Shown: positions 1 through 9,173 of the stretch, piece by piece
Numbering within the stretch: the first letter of the stretch is position 1
How the letters are laid out: each line of letters starts with the position of its first letter
NCBI GenBank assembly: GCA_013695465.1
Contig: JACDAL010000046.1
Span: 1 to 57,515 of the forward strand
DNA: 57,515 nucleotides
Source: Actinomycetota bacterium
GTDB lineage: Bacteria > Actinomycetota > CADDZG01 > WHSQ01
Direction: 5' to 3'
Made by a program: the position numbers and the translations under genes
The notes under the pieces: model-generated
The model's input: the letters and a program-made list of their open reading frames with translations, nothing else
The model's database searches: none
What the model was told of the DNA's origin: nothing

Positions 1-2
1 TG

Positions 3-209
3 GCCGAGGACCTCAAGCTCCCGAGCGAGCGCACCAATCCCAACGGCTCCGGCATCTCGCTCGGCCATCCCATCGGGGCGACCGGTTGCATCCTCACGGT
101 CAAAGCTCTCTACGAGCTTCAGCGCACGGAGGCCCGCTACGCCCTGGTGACGATGTGCATCGGCGGTGGCCAGGGAATCGCCGCGATCTTCGAGCGCGAG
201 GCGGCTTAA
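3..209 (+). CDS. Thiolase (acetyl-CoA acetyltransferase family), C-terminal fragment cut by window edge
   Basis: The reading frame is open from the window edge and ends in TAA. The visible 68 residues are the C-terminal end of the thiolase catalytic domain. They carry the [17 protein letters not shown] segment, which holds the conserved catalytic histidine (GHP), and the CIGGGQGIA segment, which holds the cysteine that activates the incoming acyl-CoA. Thiolases condense or cleave acyl-CoA/acetyl-CoA in beta-oxidation or acetoacetyl-CoA formation; the fragment cannot say which direction or chain length. The gene converges on the molybdenum hydroxylase gene with about 59 bp between the stops. 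Family assignment is firm; the N-terminal half lies outside the window. Confidence 0.93.
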   Translation, partial: AEDLKLPSERTNPNGSGISLGHPIGATGCILTVKALYELQRTEARYALVTMCIGGGQGIAAIFEREAA

Positions 210-268
210 GGTCGGTTTTCGGAGGTAGCCAAACGCCCAAAGTGGGGCTGTAGGTACCGGTTAGGTAC

Positions 269-2584
269 TTAGGAGCCCAACTCCGGCGATTTAGTACCGT
301 CGGCCGGGTGGCCGGTGGCCGCTTGCAGGGCCGACCACACTCGCTCCGGGGTGAGGGGCATATCGATGTGCTCGACGCCGAGGTGGGAAAGCGCGTCGAC
401 CACTGCATTCTGAGCCGCAGGGGTGGAACCGATCGTCGCCGCCTCCCCGATCCCCTTGGCCCCCAGCGGATTGATGTGCGTGGGGGTCTCGGTGTAGTGA
501 CGCTCGAAGGGGACGAGCTCGGCGGCACTGGCCATGCGATACATGGCGAGGTTGGCATTCAGGGGTTGGGCATCCTCCCCGTAGACAACCTCCTCGAAGA
601 GAGCCTGGCCGAGCCCCTGTGCGATACCCCCGTGCACCTGCCCCTCGACCAGCGTCGGGTTGAGGATCGTGCCGCAGTCGTCGACCGCGATATGGCGCAG
701 GAGCTCGACCTTCCCCGTCTCCGAGTCCACCTCGACGACGCAGACGTGCGCCCCGAAGGGATAGGTCGTGTCCTCCGGGTCGAAGAAGTGCTCCGCCCCG
801 AGCCCGGGCGTCATGTCCTCGGGGAGCGACTCCGGATCCTGCGCCGACCGGGCCAGCTCGGCCAACGACAACGACCGGTCGGGGGCGCCCACGATCGCGA
901 AGCGGCCGTCGTCGAGCTGCTCCACGTCGTCGAGGGAAACCTCCAGAATGTGGGCCGCGATGCGGCGGGCTTTGTCCACTACCTCTTCGCCGGCGCGCAT
1001 GATTGCGCTGCCCCCGAGCTGGAGGGAGCGCGAGCCCATTGTCCCGGTGCCCCTCTTGACCAGGGCGGTGTCCGAGTGGACGACATCGATCACCCCGAAT
1101 GGGACTTTCAAGAGTCCTGCGACAAGCTGAGTGAATGCGGTCTCGTGTCCCTGGCCGTGAGGCGACACCCCGGTCAGCACCTCCACGCGGCCCCCTTCAT
1201 CGATTCTTACCTCGCCGAACTCGCCCCCCTCGAGGCCCGTGACCTCCACGTAGGTGCAAAGACCGATTCCGAGCATGCCTGTATCGCCGCGCTCTCGGCG
1301 CCGGCGCTGCTCCTCTCGCAGCCCCTGATAATCCACAGCTTCCAGTGCCTTGTCGAGCACCGCTTCATAATCCCCCGAGTCGTATTTGGCCTCGGTGGCG
1401 GTGGTGAACGGAAACGCGTCTTTGGGGATGAAGTTCTTGCGCCTGATCTCGGCGGGGTCCTTGCCGAGCCGCTGGGCGAGCATATCCACGGCCCGCTCGA
1501 TCAGAGCCGCAGCCTCGGGGCGGCCGGCCCCCCGGTAAGCAGAGGTTGGGGTTGAATCAGTAACTGTGAGCGACGCCTCGTACTGAATTGAGTCGATGCG
1601 ATAAACACCGGACAGCATCTGGCGGGTGAGATCGGGAAGGTAGGCGCCGCCCTGTGGGTAGGCGCCGAGATCGGCAACGATGTGGGCTCGCAGAGACAGG
1701 ATGCGCCCATCGCGAGTGGCTCCGAGCTCGACGTCCTGCACCTGCCCCCGGCCGTGAGTCATGGCGGTCATGTTCTCGGAACGGGTCTCGACATAGCGAA
1801 CCGGGCGGCCCAAGAGGCGGGCGAGGGCCGAAATCGCGATGTGCTCGGCGTAGGTGTCGATCTTGGCGCCAAACCCACCCCCCACCGCGGGAGCGATGAC
1901 GCGGACGGCGGCTCTGTCCAGGCCGAGCGCCCGAGCGACATCCTTTCGTATCGAAAAGGGGGCCTGGCAGGGTACCCACAGGGTGAGTCCATCACCCTCG
2001 GGTATGGCCAGGGCCCCGTTGACCTCGAGAGGCAGGGCCACCAAGCGCTGGTTGACGAAGCGATGGCTGATAACCACCTCGGGCACGGCCCCGTCCGTGC
2101 TGGAAGAAAAGCTTTCGGTGGTTGCCACATTGCCGCCGTGTTCCTCGAACAGAACCGGTGCATCCGGCTGGGCGGCGGCCACAGGGTCGGTAACGGCTGG
2201 GAGCATGTCGTAGTCGACGAGAACAAGCTCGGCCGCGTCCATCGCCGTCACGCGTGTGTCTGCCACAACGACCGCGATCGGCTCTCCTACAAAACGGACC
2301 TTGTCGCGAGCGAGGATGGGACGGGAGAAGATCCTGGGCGCGTTCTGGGCCCGCATATCGGGTAGTCCCAGACCGGCCGCGTCGAATACCCCGACGACTC
2401 CCGGAACCGCGCACGCCTCGTCCATCTCGATGCCCTCGATGCGGGCATGCCCAATGATCGAACGCACGAACACGGCGTGAAGCGCACCGTCGGCAAGGAT
2501 GTCTTCCACGTAGCGGGCCTCACCGCTGAGAAAGCGCGGGTCTTCAATGCGTTTGACTGGGTGCCCCAAGATCGATCCCGCCAT
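269..2584 (-). CDS. Xanthine dehydrogenase / CoxL-family molybdopterin-binding large subunit
   Basis: 771 residues, the usual length for the large subunit of molybdenum hydroxylases. The N-terminal Ald_Xan_dh_C-type domain (about residues 15-125) is followed by the Mo-cofactor domains. Visible motifs are GGGFGAK (cofactor binding), AYRGAGR, the signature loop of the form II CoxL/xanthine dehydrogenase group rather than the AYxCSFR loop of true form I CO dehydrogenase, and GIGEAATIG near the C-terminus with the catalytic glutamate. It probably hydroxylates an aromatic heterocycle or aldehyde; the true substrate is unknown. No FAD (medium) or 2Fe-2S (small) subunit gene lies beside it: the next gene upstream is a divergent GGDEF/EAL gene. 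It should not be called coxL on this evidence. Confidence 0.9.
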   Translation of the reverse strand: MAGSILGHPVKRIEDPRFLSGEARYVEDILADGALHAVFVRSIIGHARIEGIEMDEACAVPGVVGVFDAAGLGLPDMRAQNAPRIFSRPILARDKVRFVGEPIAVVVADTRVTAMDAAELVLVDYDMLPAVTDPVAAAQPDAPVLFEEHGGNVATTESFSSSTDGAVPEVVISHRFVNQRLVALPLEVNGALAIPEGDGLTLWVPCQAPFSIRKDVARALGLDRAAVRVIAPAVGGGFGAKIDTYAEHIAISALARLLGRPVRYVETRSENMTAMTHGRGQVQDVELGATRDGRILSLRAHIVADLGAYPQGGAYLPDLTRQMLSGVYRIDSIQYEASLTVTDSTPTSAYRGAGRPEAAALIERAVDMLAQRLGKDPAEIRRKNFIPKDAFPFTTATEAKYDSGDYEAVLDKALEAVDYQGLREEQRRRRERGDTGMLGIGLCTYVEVTGLEGGEFGEVRIDEGGRVEVLTGVSPHGQGHETAFTQLVAGLLKVPFGVIDVVHSDTALVKRGTGTMGSRSLQLGGSAIMRAGEEVVDKARRIAAHILEVSLDDVEQLDDGRFAIVGAPDRSLSLAELARSAQDPESLPEDMTPGLGAEHFFDPEDTTYPFGAHVCVVEVDSETGKVELLRHIAVDDCGTILNPTLVEGQVHGGIAQGLGQALFEEVVYGEDAQPLNANLAMYRMASAAELVPFERHYTETPTHINPLGAKGIGEAATIGSTPAAQNAVVDALSHLGVEHIDMPLTPERVWSALQAATGHPADGTKSPELGS

Positions 2585-2805
2585 GGCAGAAAAGTAGCAT
2601 CACCGGCTTCTGGCTCTTCGCAACCTCTCGCTCAAGTCGGTGTCGGGTGTGCCGATGCGTACCTAATAGCCTGGTGGATTCCCGCGGGGAGGAGAAGGAG
2701 AGTGCCTGTGAAAGAGAGACTCATTACGCGCGTGCTCTGCCGCCCGCGGCCCCATAAGCACCAAGAGATAGCAGACCACTACCTCGAACACCAATACCGG
2801 ACTCA

Positions 2806-5800
2806 TTGAGTCGCAATCAGACTGGGGGCACAGCTTCGCTTCAGCGCCTCTTCGACCTCTCAGGCGACCCCATGTGTATCGTGGGGCGCGACGGCCGCCT
2901 CGAGCAAGTGAATCCCGCCCTCGAACGTTCGCTGTGTCCGCCGAGTCCAGATCTGCTTGGCAAACGCTTCATCGATTACGTCCACGACGACGATCGCGCC
3001 CGCGTCGGGGGCGTGCTTTCTTCTCTGGCAAACGACGCCAAGACTCCAGGGTCTTTCGACGCTCGGCTGTGCGGTAGAGACGGATCTCCCATCTGGATCG
3101 AGTGGCGCGCCGCAGGCGATGGCTCGCAAGGCCCGATCTGGCTCGTCGGCAAGGATGTCAGCAAGCGCAAGGCTACGGAGCGCGCACTACACCGCGAAAA
3201 GGACTTCGTTACCCTGCTGCAGATAGCGGCGGTGGCGGCCAACGAAGCTTCGTCCTTAGAGGAGGCTCTGGAGATCGTAATCGCTGCGGTATGCCTACGC
3301 AGGGAGCTGCCGCTCGGCCACGCCTACTTGATCACCGAGCCGGGTGTGCTGAAATCATCCCGCATATGGCACGTGCAGGAGACGCAGCGATTCGCCCCCC
3401 TGATCGAGGCGAGCGAGGCCCGCACATTCAGTGCAGGAGAGGGGCTCCCCGGCAATGTACTGAAGGCGGGACGCCCGTTGTGGATCGACGTGGCCACCGA
3501 CCCCGCCTTTGCCCGACGGGAAGCCGCGCAATCGTGTGGCGTCCGGGCAGCGTTCGCGTTCCCGCTGGCCCTCGGCTCCGAGGTGCTCGGAGTGCTGGAG
3601 TTCTTCTCCACCGGTCCCCTCGAACCGGATGACGAACTGTTCGAGGTAATGAAGCACGTGGGGGCGCAGCTGGGCCGGGTGGTGGAGCGGAGCCGGGCTC
3701 GGGATGCAATCAGGGACAGCGGGGAGCGGGCGCGCGGCATCGTGGAGACGGCCAACGATGCCTTTGTGGGGATGGATGGGCAAGGCTTCATCACCGATTG
3801 GAACGCCAAGGCAGAAGCACTGTTCGGATGGCCGCACGACGAGGTCGTCGGGCGCAGCCTCGCAGAGACCTTGATCCCACCGCGGCTTCGAGCGGCTCAC
3901 GCGAATGCGGTGACCCGCTACCAGGACACCGAGCACCCGACGATAATCAACCGGACCGTCGAGCTGCCCGCGCTCCATCGCGACGGGCATGAGATCCCCA
4001 TCGAGCTCACGGTGTGGCCACTCGTTCAGAACGGCGGCTTGACCTTCAACGCCTTCCTGCGGGACATGACCGAGCGCAAGAATGCTCAGGAGGAGATCGC
4101 ACGGACGCGCGACTTCGCTCAGACCGTAGCGTTCGGCACCATCGACGGCGTGTTCGCCTTCGACCCCGAAATGAAGCTCACGGAGTGGAACCCTGCCATG
4201 GAGAGGATCTCTGGTATCCCTCGTGCTCGGGCCTTGGGCCGAGACTCCTCCGACGTATTCTCCTCCCTGCAAGACTCGGGCGCGCAGGGATTGCTTTGGG
4301 CTGCGCTCGAAGGCCGAGCGGCCGGGTTCTCGGACGTGGCCCACGTCCATTCCGAAACTGGAGAGTGCTCCTTCTACGACGGCAGCTTCGCCCCCCTCTT
4401 CGGAAAAGAGGGGGTGGTGGGGGGTGTCGCCGTGCTCCACGACATCACCGGGCGCAAGCTGCTCGAGGACCAGTTGCGCGAAACCAGCGAGCGGATCAGC
4501 AACGCCTTCAGCCACACCTTCAACAACGCACTGACCGGGATGGCGACCGTAAGCCTCGACGGCCGCTTCGAACAGGTAAACCCGGCCCTGTGCTCGCTCC
4601 TGGGCCATTCAGAAGAGGAGCTTCTGGCAAAGACGACGGAAGAGGTCACCCACGAGGACCACCGGTCTGCGGAGGGTGCCCACATGGAGGGCCTCCTCTC
4701 GGGCTCCATCAGCAGCTACCAGCTGGAGAAACAGCTGCTGCACTCCTCCGGCCGGGCTGTCTGGGTCCTGGTCGTGGCATCAGCCGTCACCGATTCCTCG
4801 GGGCGCCTTCTTCACCTGATCCATCAGGTAGCCGACATCTCGCAGCGGAAACAAGCCGAAGAACAGCTCACACACCAAGCGCTGCACGACTCATTGACCG
4901 GTCTCGCCAACCGCACTCTGCTGCTCGACCGACTCGAGCACGCCCTCGCCCGTTCACAGCGCTGGACGATCGGCTCTCTCGCAGTCATGTTCGTAGACTT
5001 CGATCGCTTCAAGGTCATCAACGATGGCCTCGGGCACGAGGCCGGGGACAAGGTCTTGGTGGCCATGGCTCGCAGGCTCGAGGGCCTGGTCAGACCCAGC
5101 GATACCGTCGCCCGCTTCGGCGGCGACGAGTTCGTCATCCTGTGCGAGGAAGTCGAGTCGCTCGACCAGGCTCGGGAGATAGCGACGCGGATTACCGAAG
5201 CGGTGGCCTACCCCGTCCAGCTGGGCTCAACGGAGGCGGTGCTCTCGGCGAGCATCGGGATCGCCCTGTCGAGCTCGCCCGATGATCCTCCGGAGGCGCT
5301 GGTTCGAGGCGCCGACGCCGCCATGTACAAGGCCAAGGAAAGCGGGCGCGGACGCTACGAGGTGTTCGACGATTCGTTAGGAAACGGTGGTGTACAGCGC
5401 CTGGAGATCGAGAACGAGCTGAGATCCGCTCTCGAGAACGGCGAGCTGCGCCTCTACTATCAACCTCAGGTGCGCCTCAGCGAAGGACGCATCGTGGGGG
5501 CGGAGGCGTTGATCAGGTGGCAGCACCCGAGGCGAGGGCTGCTGGCACCGAATGAGTTCATTCCCATCGCAGAAGAGTGTGGTTTGATCGTAGACATCGA
5601 CGCCTGGGTGGTCAAGGACGCCTGTCGCACGCTCGGCCGCTGGGCGGAAAAGGGTTGGCACTGGATGTCGCTGTCGGTGAACGTGTCCGCCCAGAGCCTC
5701 TCCCGGCCCGCGTTCGGGGCCCTGGTTCGAACTGAGCTGGCCTCATCCGGTGATCCATGCTCCCTCTGCCTCGAGATTACCGAGCGTATCTTCATGGGAG

Positions 5801-6156
5801 TGGGGCGCTCGACTATGGAGACGATTTCCGGGCTTCGCGAACTGGGGGTGGGACTGGCTCTCGATGACTTCGGAACCGGATACTCGTCGTTGAGCTACCT
5901 CAAGCGCTTTCCAGTTGATGTTCTAAAGGTCGACCGCTCCTTCGTGCAGGGCATCGTTCACGACTCCAACGACTCAGCCATCGCCGCAACGGTGATCACG
6001 CTCGCACACAACATGGATCTGGCAGCGATCGCCGAGGGGGTAGAGACCGAGGACCAGCTCGATCAGCTCAAGACGCTCGGCTGCGATCTCGCCCAGGGCT
6101 TCCACCTCGGCAGGCCCCAGCCACCCGAGGACCTGGAAAAAGTTCTCACTGCCTAA
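2806..6156 (+). CDS. Multi-sensor diguanylate cyclase/phosphodiesterase (PAS-GAF-PAS3-GGDEF-EAL)
   Basis: 1116 residues with no convincing membrane segment, so probably a cytoplasmic c-di-GMP signalling protein. Rough order: PAS (12-125), GAF (135-300), PAS (310-430), PAS (440-560), PAS (570-690), GGDEF (700-850), EAL (865-1110). The GGDEF motif is intact at about residues 772-776 (RFGGDEFV) and an RPSD sequence five residues before it matches the RxxD inhibitory I-site. The EAL motif is intact at about 900-902 (GAEALIRW), with downstream QPQ, NVSAQ and DDFGTGYSS loop residues, so both cyclase and phosphodiesterase activities are possible. The start is TTG at 2806: the first PAS domain begins within a dozen residues of it, and the next in-frame ATG (2872) would delete part of that domain. 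No good Shine-Dalgarno is visible. Confidence 0.93.
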   Translation: MSRNQTGGTASLQRLFDLSGDPMCIVGRDGRLEQVNPALERSLCPPSPDLLGKRFIDYVHDDDRARVGGVLSSLANDAKTPGSFDARLCGRDGSPIWIEWRAAGDGSQGPIWLVGKDVSKRKATERALHREKDFVTLLQIAAVAANEASSLEEALEIVIAAVCLRRELPLGHAYLITEPGVLKSSRIWHVQETQRFAPLIEASEARTFSAGEGLPGNVLKAGRPLWIDVATDPAFARREAAQSCGVRAAFAFPLALGSEVLGVLEFFSTGPLEPDDELFEVMKHVGAQLGRVVERSRARDAIRDSGERARGIVETANDAFVGMDGQGFITDWNAKAEALFGWPHDEVVGRSLAETLIPPRLRAAHANAVTRYQDTEHPTIINRTVELPALHRDGHEIPIELTVWPLVQNGGLTFNAFLRDMTERKNAQEEIARTRDFAQTVAFGTIDGVFAFDPEMKLTEWNPAMERISGIPRARALGRDSSDVFSSLQDSGAQGLLWAALEGRAAGFSDVAHVHSETGECSFYDGSFAPLFGKEGVVGGVAVLHDITGRKLLEDQLRETSERISNAFSHTFNNALTGMATVSLDGRFEQVNPALCSLLGHSEEELLAKTTEEVTHEDHRSAEGAHMEGLLSGSISSYQLEKQLLHSSGRAVWVLVVASAVTDSSGRLLHLIHQVADISQRKQAEEQLTHQALHDSLTGLANRTLLLDRLEHALARSQRWTIGSLAVMFVDFDRFKVINDGLGHEAGDKVLVAMARRLEGLVRPSDTVARFGGDEFVILCEEVESLDQAREIATRITEAVAYPVQLGSTEAVLSASIGIALSSSPDDPPEALVRGADAAMYKAKESGRGRYEVFDDSLGNGGVQRLEIENELRSALENGELRLYYQPQVRLSEGRIVGAEALIRWQHPRRGLLAPNEFIPIAEECGLIVDIDAWVVKDACRTLGRWAEKGWHWMSLSVNVSAQSLSRPAFGALVRTELASSGDPCSLCLEITERIFMGVGRSTMETISGLRELGVGLALDDFGTGYSSLSYLKRFPVDVLKVDRSFVQGIVHDSNDSAIAATVITLAHNMDLAAIAEGVETEDQLDQLKTLGCDLAQGFHLGRPQPPEDLEKVLTA

Positions 6157-6401
6157 TCGGGTCCAAGCCGCGGCGAGGCGGCGTTCTCTCGTGACCACGG
6201 GCCGATACGTTCGGTGTCTGGTCGAGGCCTGGCTCTTCGGAACACCTCGTGGGTCGGCATGAACCACCCGGGGCGCAGAGGATGGGGGATTCGAAGTAGT
6301 AGGCGCTCGGCGCATCGGGTTGCAAAAGCGCGACCGACTTTGCTCATACGATCTCTCTCAGTCAAATCAGAGCAGTTTGACATTTGTCACGCTAATTAAC
6401 G

Positions 6402-7145
6402 ATTGAGAGGTTTTGCGGCATCCGCTTCGGGAGCTCGCGCAACAAACGCTTCGCCCGCGATCTGTTCGCGGGGCTACCGGCGCGCTACGACGTCCTCGGC
6501 GAGGTTCTCTCCGTGGCCCAGAACCGGCGCTGGCACAAGGCCATGGTGCAGGCGGTGGTTCGCTCGGATCCCGATACGGTGCTCGATGTTGCCAGCGGCA
6601 CCTGCGGAGTTGCCCTTGCCCTCGCACGTCACACCGACGCGTGGACGGCGGCTCTCGACATCTCAGAGGATATGTTGGAACGCGGCCGCTCACTTGTGGA
6701 AGCGCGAGGTTACCAACATCGCATCGTGTGTACTCTCGGGACCGCCGAGAGGCTCCCTTTCCCCGACGAGTGCTTCGATGCGCTGACATTCACCTACCTG
6801 CTGCGTTACGTCGAGGATCCGGAGGCCATCCTGCACGAGCTGGCGCGCGTGGTGAAAAAGAACGGGATCATGGCGAGCCTCGAGTTTGCGGTTCCAGAAC
6901 GTCTGTGGGCGCGTTGGGGGTGGTGGCTGCACACGCGTGCGCTGCTTCCGGCAATGGGATGGCTCGGTGGCGGAAAGCCGTGGTTGCGAGTGGGACGATT
7001 CCTCGGACCCAGCATCACGGATCACTATCGCGCCTATCCCATCGAGTGGACGGTGCAGGCATGGGAGCGGGCGGGCATGAGGGATGTCGCCGTGAAACAA
7101 ATGAGCTTGGGAAGCGGACTCGTGATGTGGGGATCTAAGAGATGA
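6402..7145 (+). CDS. Class I SAM-dependent methyltransferase, UbiE/MenG-like; start uncertain
   Basis: The SAM-binding motif I is LDVASGTCGVALAL, followed by an acidic loop (ALDISEDML) and the TAERLPFPDECFDALTFTYLLRYV stretch in two halves typical of UbiE/MenG-like enzymes. The first conventional start is GTG at 6513, but the frame is open back to 6396. The upstream codons encode SRNKRFARDLFAGLPARYD, which looks like the conserved N-terminus of actinobacterial relatives. No ATG, GTG or TTG lies in that stretch; ATT 6402 or ATC 6420 (GAGAGG nine bases before) are the only candidates, unless the read has a frameshift. The stop overlaps the next gene's ATG (ATGA), so the two are translationally coupled. 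The substrate may be a quinone or lipid; this is inference. Confidence 0.85.
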   Translation: MERFCGIRFGSSRNKRFARDLFAGLPARYDVLGEVLSVAQNRRWHKAMVQAVVRSDPDTVLDVASGTCGVALALARHTDAWTAALDISEDMLERGRSLVEARGYQHRIVCTLGTAERLPFPDECFDALTFTYLLRYVEDPEAILHELARVVKKNGIMASLEFAVPERLWARWGWWLHTRALLPAMGWLGGGKPWLRVGRFLGPSITDHYRAYPIEWTVQAWERAGMRDVAVKQMSLGSGLVMWGSKR

Positions 7146-7876
7146 ACCAGCGGCCACTGCCTCCCGCCTTCTATGCCGGCGGTGATGGTGGCTTCAGGCA
7201 ATGGTTGACGGTGCTCCATCCTCCCTACACGCTTTGGCATCTCTGCTATGTCGTCATCGGTGCCTGTCTTGCGCCCGAGTTGGACCTCTTCCGCTTGACA
7301 CTCAGCGTCCTTGCCTTCTTTCTTGCCGTCGGGGTCGCAGCTCACGCCCTCGACGAGCTCAACGGCCGCCCGCTCAGAACCTCCCTCTCGGACGCGAGCC
7401 TGAAGTGGGCGGCCGTCATCGCATTGATCGGTGCAGTAGGAGTTGGTATCTATGGGATTGGCCTGGCGGGCCCGGGCCTCGTGCCGTTGATCGCCGTCGG
7501 TCTGTTCCTGGTTGTGGCCTATAACCTGGAATGGTTCTCCGGCCGCTTTCACTCTGATTCATGGTTCGCCGCGGCGTGGGGGTCGTTTCCCTTGCTCGTG
7601 TCCTACTACGCGCAGGCAGAGACCTGGACAGCGGTGGCGCTCCTGGGCGCGGTTGCCGCATTCGCGCTGTCGTTCGCGCAGCGCACGCTGAGCACTCCCG
7701 CCCGCAAGCTTCGACGGCAAGTCGTGCGAGTGGAGGGCGAGCTCGAGCTCGCAACCGGAGAGGTGCGGCGCATGCAGCACAGCGAGCTGCTGGCTCCGCT
7801 CGAGCGAGCCTTGAAAGCGATGACGTGGGCGATGGTCGCGCTTGCCGCCACTTTGCTGGCCGGGCGGCTATGGTGA
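7142..7876 (+). CDS. Polytopic membrane protein coupled to the methyltransferase, UbiA-superfamily-like
   Basis: 244 residues with about seven hydrophobic segments (roughly 30-48, 52-68, 88-105, 108-126, 140-156, 160-176, 222-240). The stretch after the second segment, AAHALDELNGRPLRT, contains acidic residues in a position reminiscent of the Asp-rich motif of UbiA prenyltransferases, and YNLEWF follows the fourth segment. A basic, charged cytoplasmic stretch (about 180-220) precedes the last helix. It starts in an ATGA overlap with the methyltransferase, so the pair probably acts on the same membrane-associated substrate. I do not recognise a characterised homolog; the UbiA suggestion is weak. 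Confidence 0.7.
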   Translation: MNQRPLPPAFYAGGDGGFRQWLTVLHPPYTLWHLCYVVIGACLAPELDLFRLTLSVLAFFLAVGVAAHALDELNGRPLRTSLSDASLKWAAVIALIGAVGVGIYGIGLAGPGLVPLIAVGLFLVVAYNLEWFSGRFHSDSWFAAAWGSFPLLVSYYAQAETWTAVALLGAVAAFALSFAQRTLSTPARKLRRQVVRVEGELELATGEVRRMQHSELLAPLERALKAMTWAMVALAATLLAGRLW

Positions 7877-7934
7877 ACTGACGCTCGGGGGGCCCGGCCT
7901 GCAACAGTCGCACGTCACCACCGCGGCAACCAGG

Positions 7935-9173
7935 TCAGTTGATCTTTTGGTTCTTGCCTATCGCCACGATGCCCCCGGGAGAGACGGTAAAGCGCTCGCG
8001 ATCGAGGTCCGGGTCGACGCCTATGCGCGCGCCCTCGGGAATGTTCACGTTCTTGTCGATGATGGCATTGCGTACCACCGCATGACGTCCGACCTTGACA
8101 CCGTGCATCAGCACTGAGTGATCGACGATTGAATAGGAGTTGATCCTCACTCCCGGCGAGAGCACGGAATAGCGCACCTCTCCTCCGGAGATAACCACAC
8201 CGCTGCTGACCATCGAGTTGACCGCCCGGCCGACGCGTCCTTCGCTCTCGTGAACGAACTTGGCCGGCGGAAGCGGATCGTTCCACGTGTAGATCGGCCA
8301 TTGCGAGTTGTAGAGGCTGAATGCGGGTTGAGCAGAGACCAGATCCATGTGAGCCTCATGATAGGCGTCGAGCGTCCCTACATCTCTCCAATAGTCGCGA
8401 TCGAAGTCCGTCGAGCCGGGAACGTGGTTGCCGGTAAAGTCGTAGACTGCCGCTTCCTGTCGCTCGACCATCGTAGGGATGATGTCGCCGCCGAGGTCAT
8501 GAGCCGATTCCTCATCCGAGGCATCCATGCTCAACGCATCGATCAGCGCCTTGGTGGTGAAGATGTAGTTACCCATGGAGGCGTAGACCTGCTCGGGCGC
8601 ATCCAGCAGGCCCTTGGCATCGCGCGGTTTTTCCAGAAAGGCTTCGATCATTCGTCCGTCATCACCCGTCTCGATGACACCGAACTCAGGTGCCTGCGAT
8701 CTCGGGACGCGTATGCCCGCAACCGTAACGCCCGCCCCCGTCTCGATGTGGAACTCGAGCATCTGGCGCGGGTCCATCCTGTAAATGTGGTCGGCTCCGA
8801 AAACACAGACGTGTTCGGGTTCCTCGTCGTAGATGAGATTGAAGCTCTGGTAGACGGCGTCTGCGGACCCGGCGAACCAACGGGGGCCGCGCCGCATCTG
8901 GGCCGGCACCGGCGTCACGTAGTTGCCGAGGATCGATGACAATCTCCACGTCTGCGAGATGTGCCTGTCGAGGCTGTGGCTCTTGTACTGAGTCAACACG
9001 GCAATCCTTCGGAGGGTGCCGTTGACGAGGTTCGAGAGTGCGAAATCGACGAGCCGGTAGCTGCCGCCAAACGGCACCGCCGGCTTGGCCCTATCCGCGG
9101 TCAGGGGCATGAGCCGCTTGCCTTCTCCTCCTGCGAGGACGATCCCGAAGACCTGGGTGCGCCCCATGCCCAC
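7935..9173 (-). CDS. glgC: Glucose-1-phosphate adenylyltransferase (ADP-glucose pyrophosphorylase)
   Basis: 412 residues, the usual GlgC length. It makes ADP-glucose from ATP and glucose-1-phosphate, the committed step of bacterial glycogen synthesis. The N-terminal nucleotidyltransferase domain has [13 protein letters not shown] and [10 protein letters not shown] (ATP/glucose-1-P binding), then DHIYRMD and the FLEKP sequence contacting the sugar phosphate. The C-terminal third is a left-handed beta-helix ([17 protein letters not shown] and following hexad-like repeats). The ATG at 9173 gives [16 protein letters not shown]. No glycogen synthase lies next to it; a debranching enzyme is about 43 kb away in the window. 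Confidence 0.95.
   Translation of the reverse strand: MGMGRTQVFGIVLAGGEGKRLMPLTADRAKPAVPFGGSYRLVDFALSNLVNGTLRRIAVLTQYKSHSLDRHISQTWRLSSILGNYVTPVPAQMRRGPRWFAGSADAVYQSFNLIYDEEPEHVCVFGADHIYRMDPRQMLEFHIETGAGVTVAGIRVPRSQAPEFGVIETGDDGRMIEAFLEKPRDAKGLLDAPEQVYASMGNYIFTTKALIDALSMDASDEESAHDLGGDIIPTMVERQEAAVYDFTGNHVPGSTDFDRDYWRDVGTLDAYHEAHMDLVSAQPAFSLYNSQWPIYTWNDPLPPAKFVHESEGRVGRAVNSMVSSGVVISGGEVRYSVLSPGVRINSYSIVDHSVLMHGVKVGRHAVVRNAIIDKNVNIPEGARIGVDPDLDRERFTVSPGGIVAIGKNQKIN

Noticed and set aside
308-1555. Long open frame on the plus strand opposite the molybdenum hydroxylase gene
   Set aside because: Its residues show no family motif, and the minus-strand gene has intact cofactor motifs throughout; it is a GC-driven antisense frame.
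269-2584. Calling the large subunit coxL (aerobic CO dehydrogenase)
   Set aside because: The signature loop is AYRGAGR rather than AYxCSFR, and no CoxM/CoxS genes are adjacent.
6377-6405. TTGACA upstream of the methyltransferase as a promoter
   Set aside because: The -35 is perfect, but no acceptable -10 lies 16-18 bp downstream.
7876-7940. AACTGAC...GTCAGTT repeat in the convergent gap before glgC as a terminator
   Set aside because: The arms are about 50 bases apart and the intervening sequence is long, so a terminator hairpin is not convincing.
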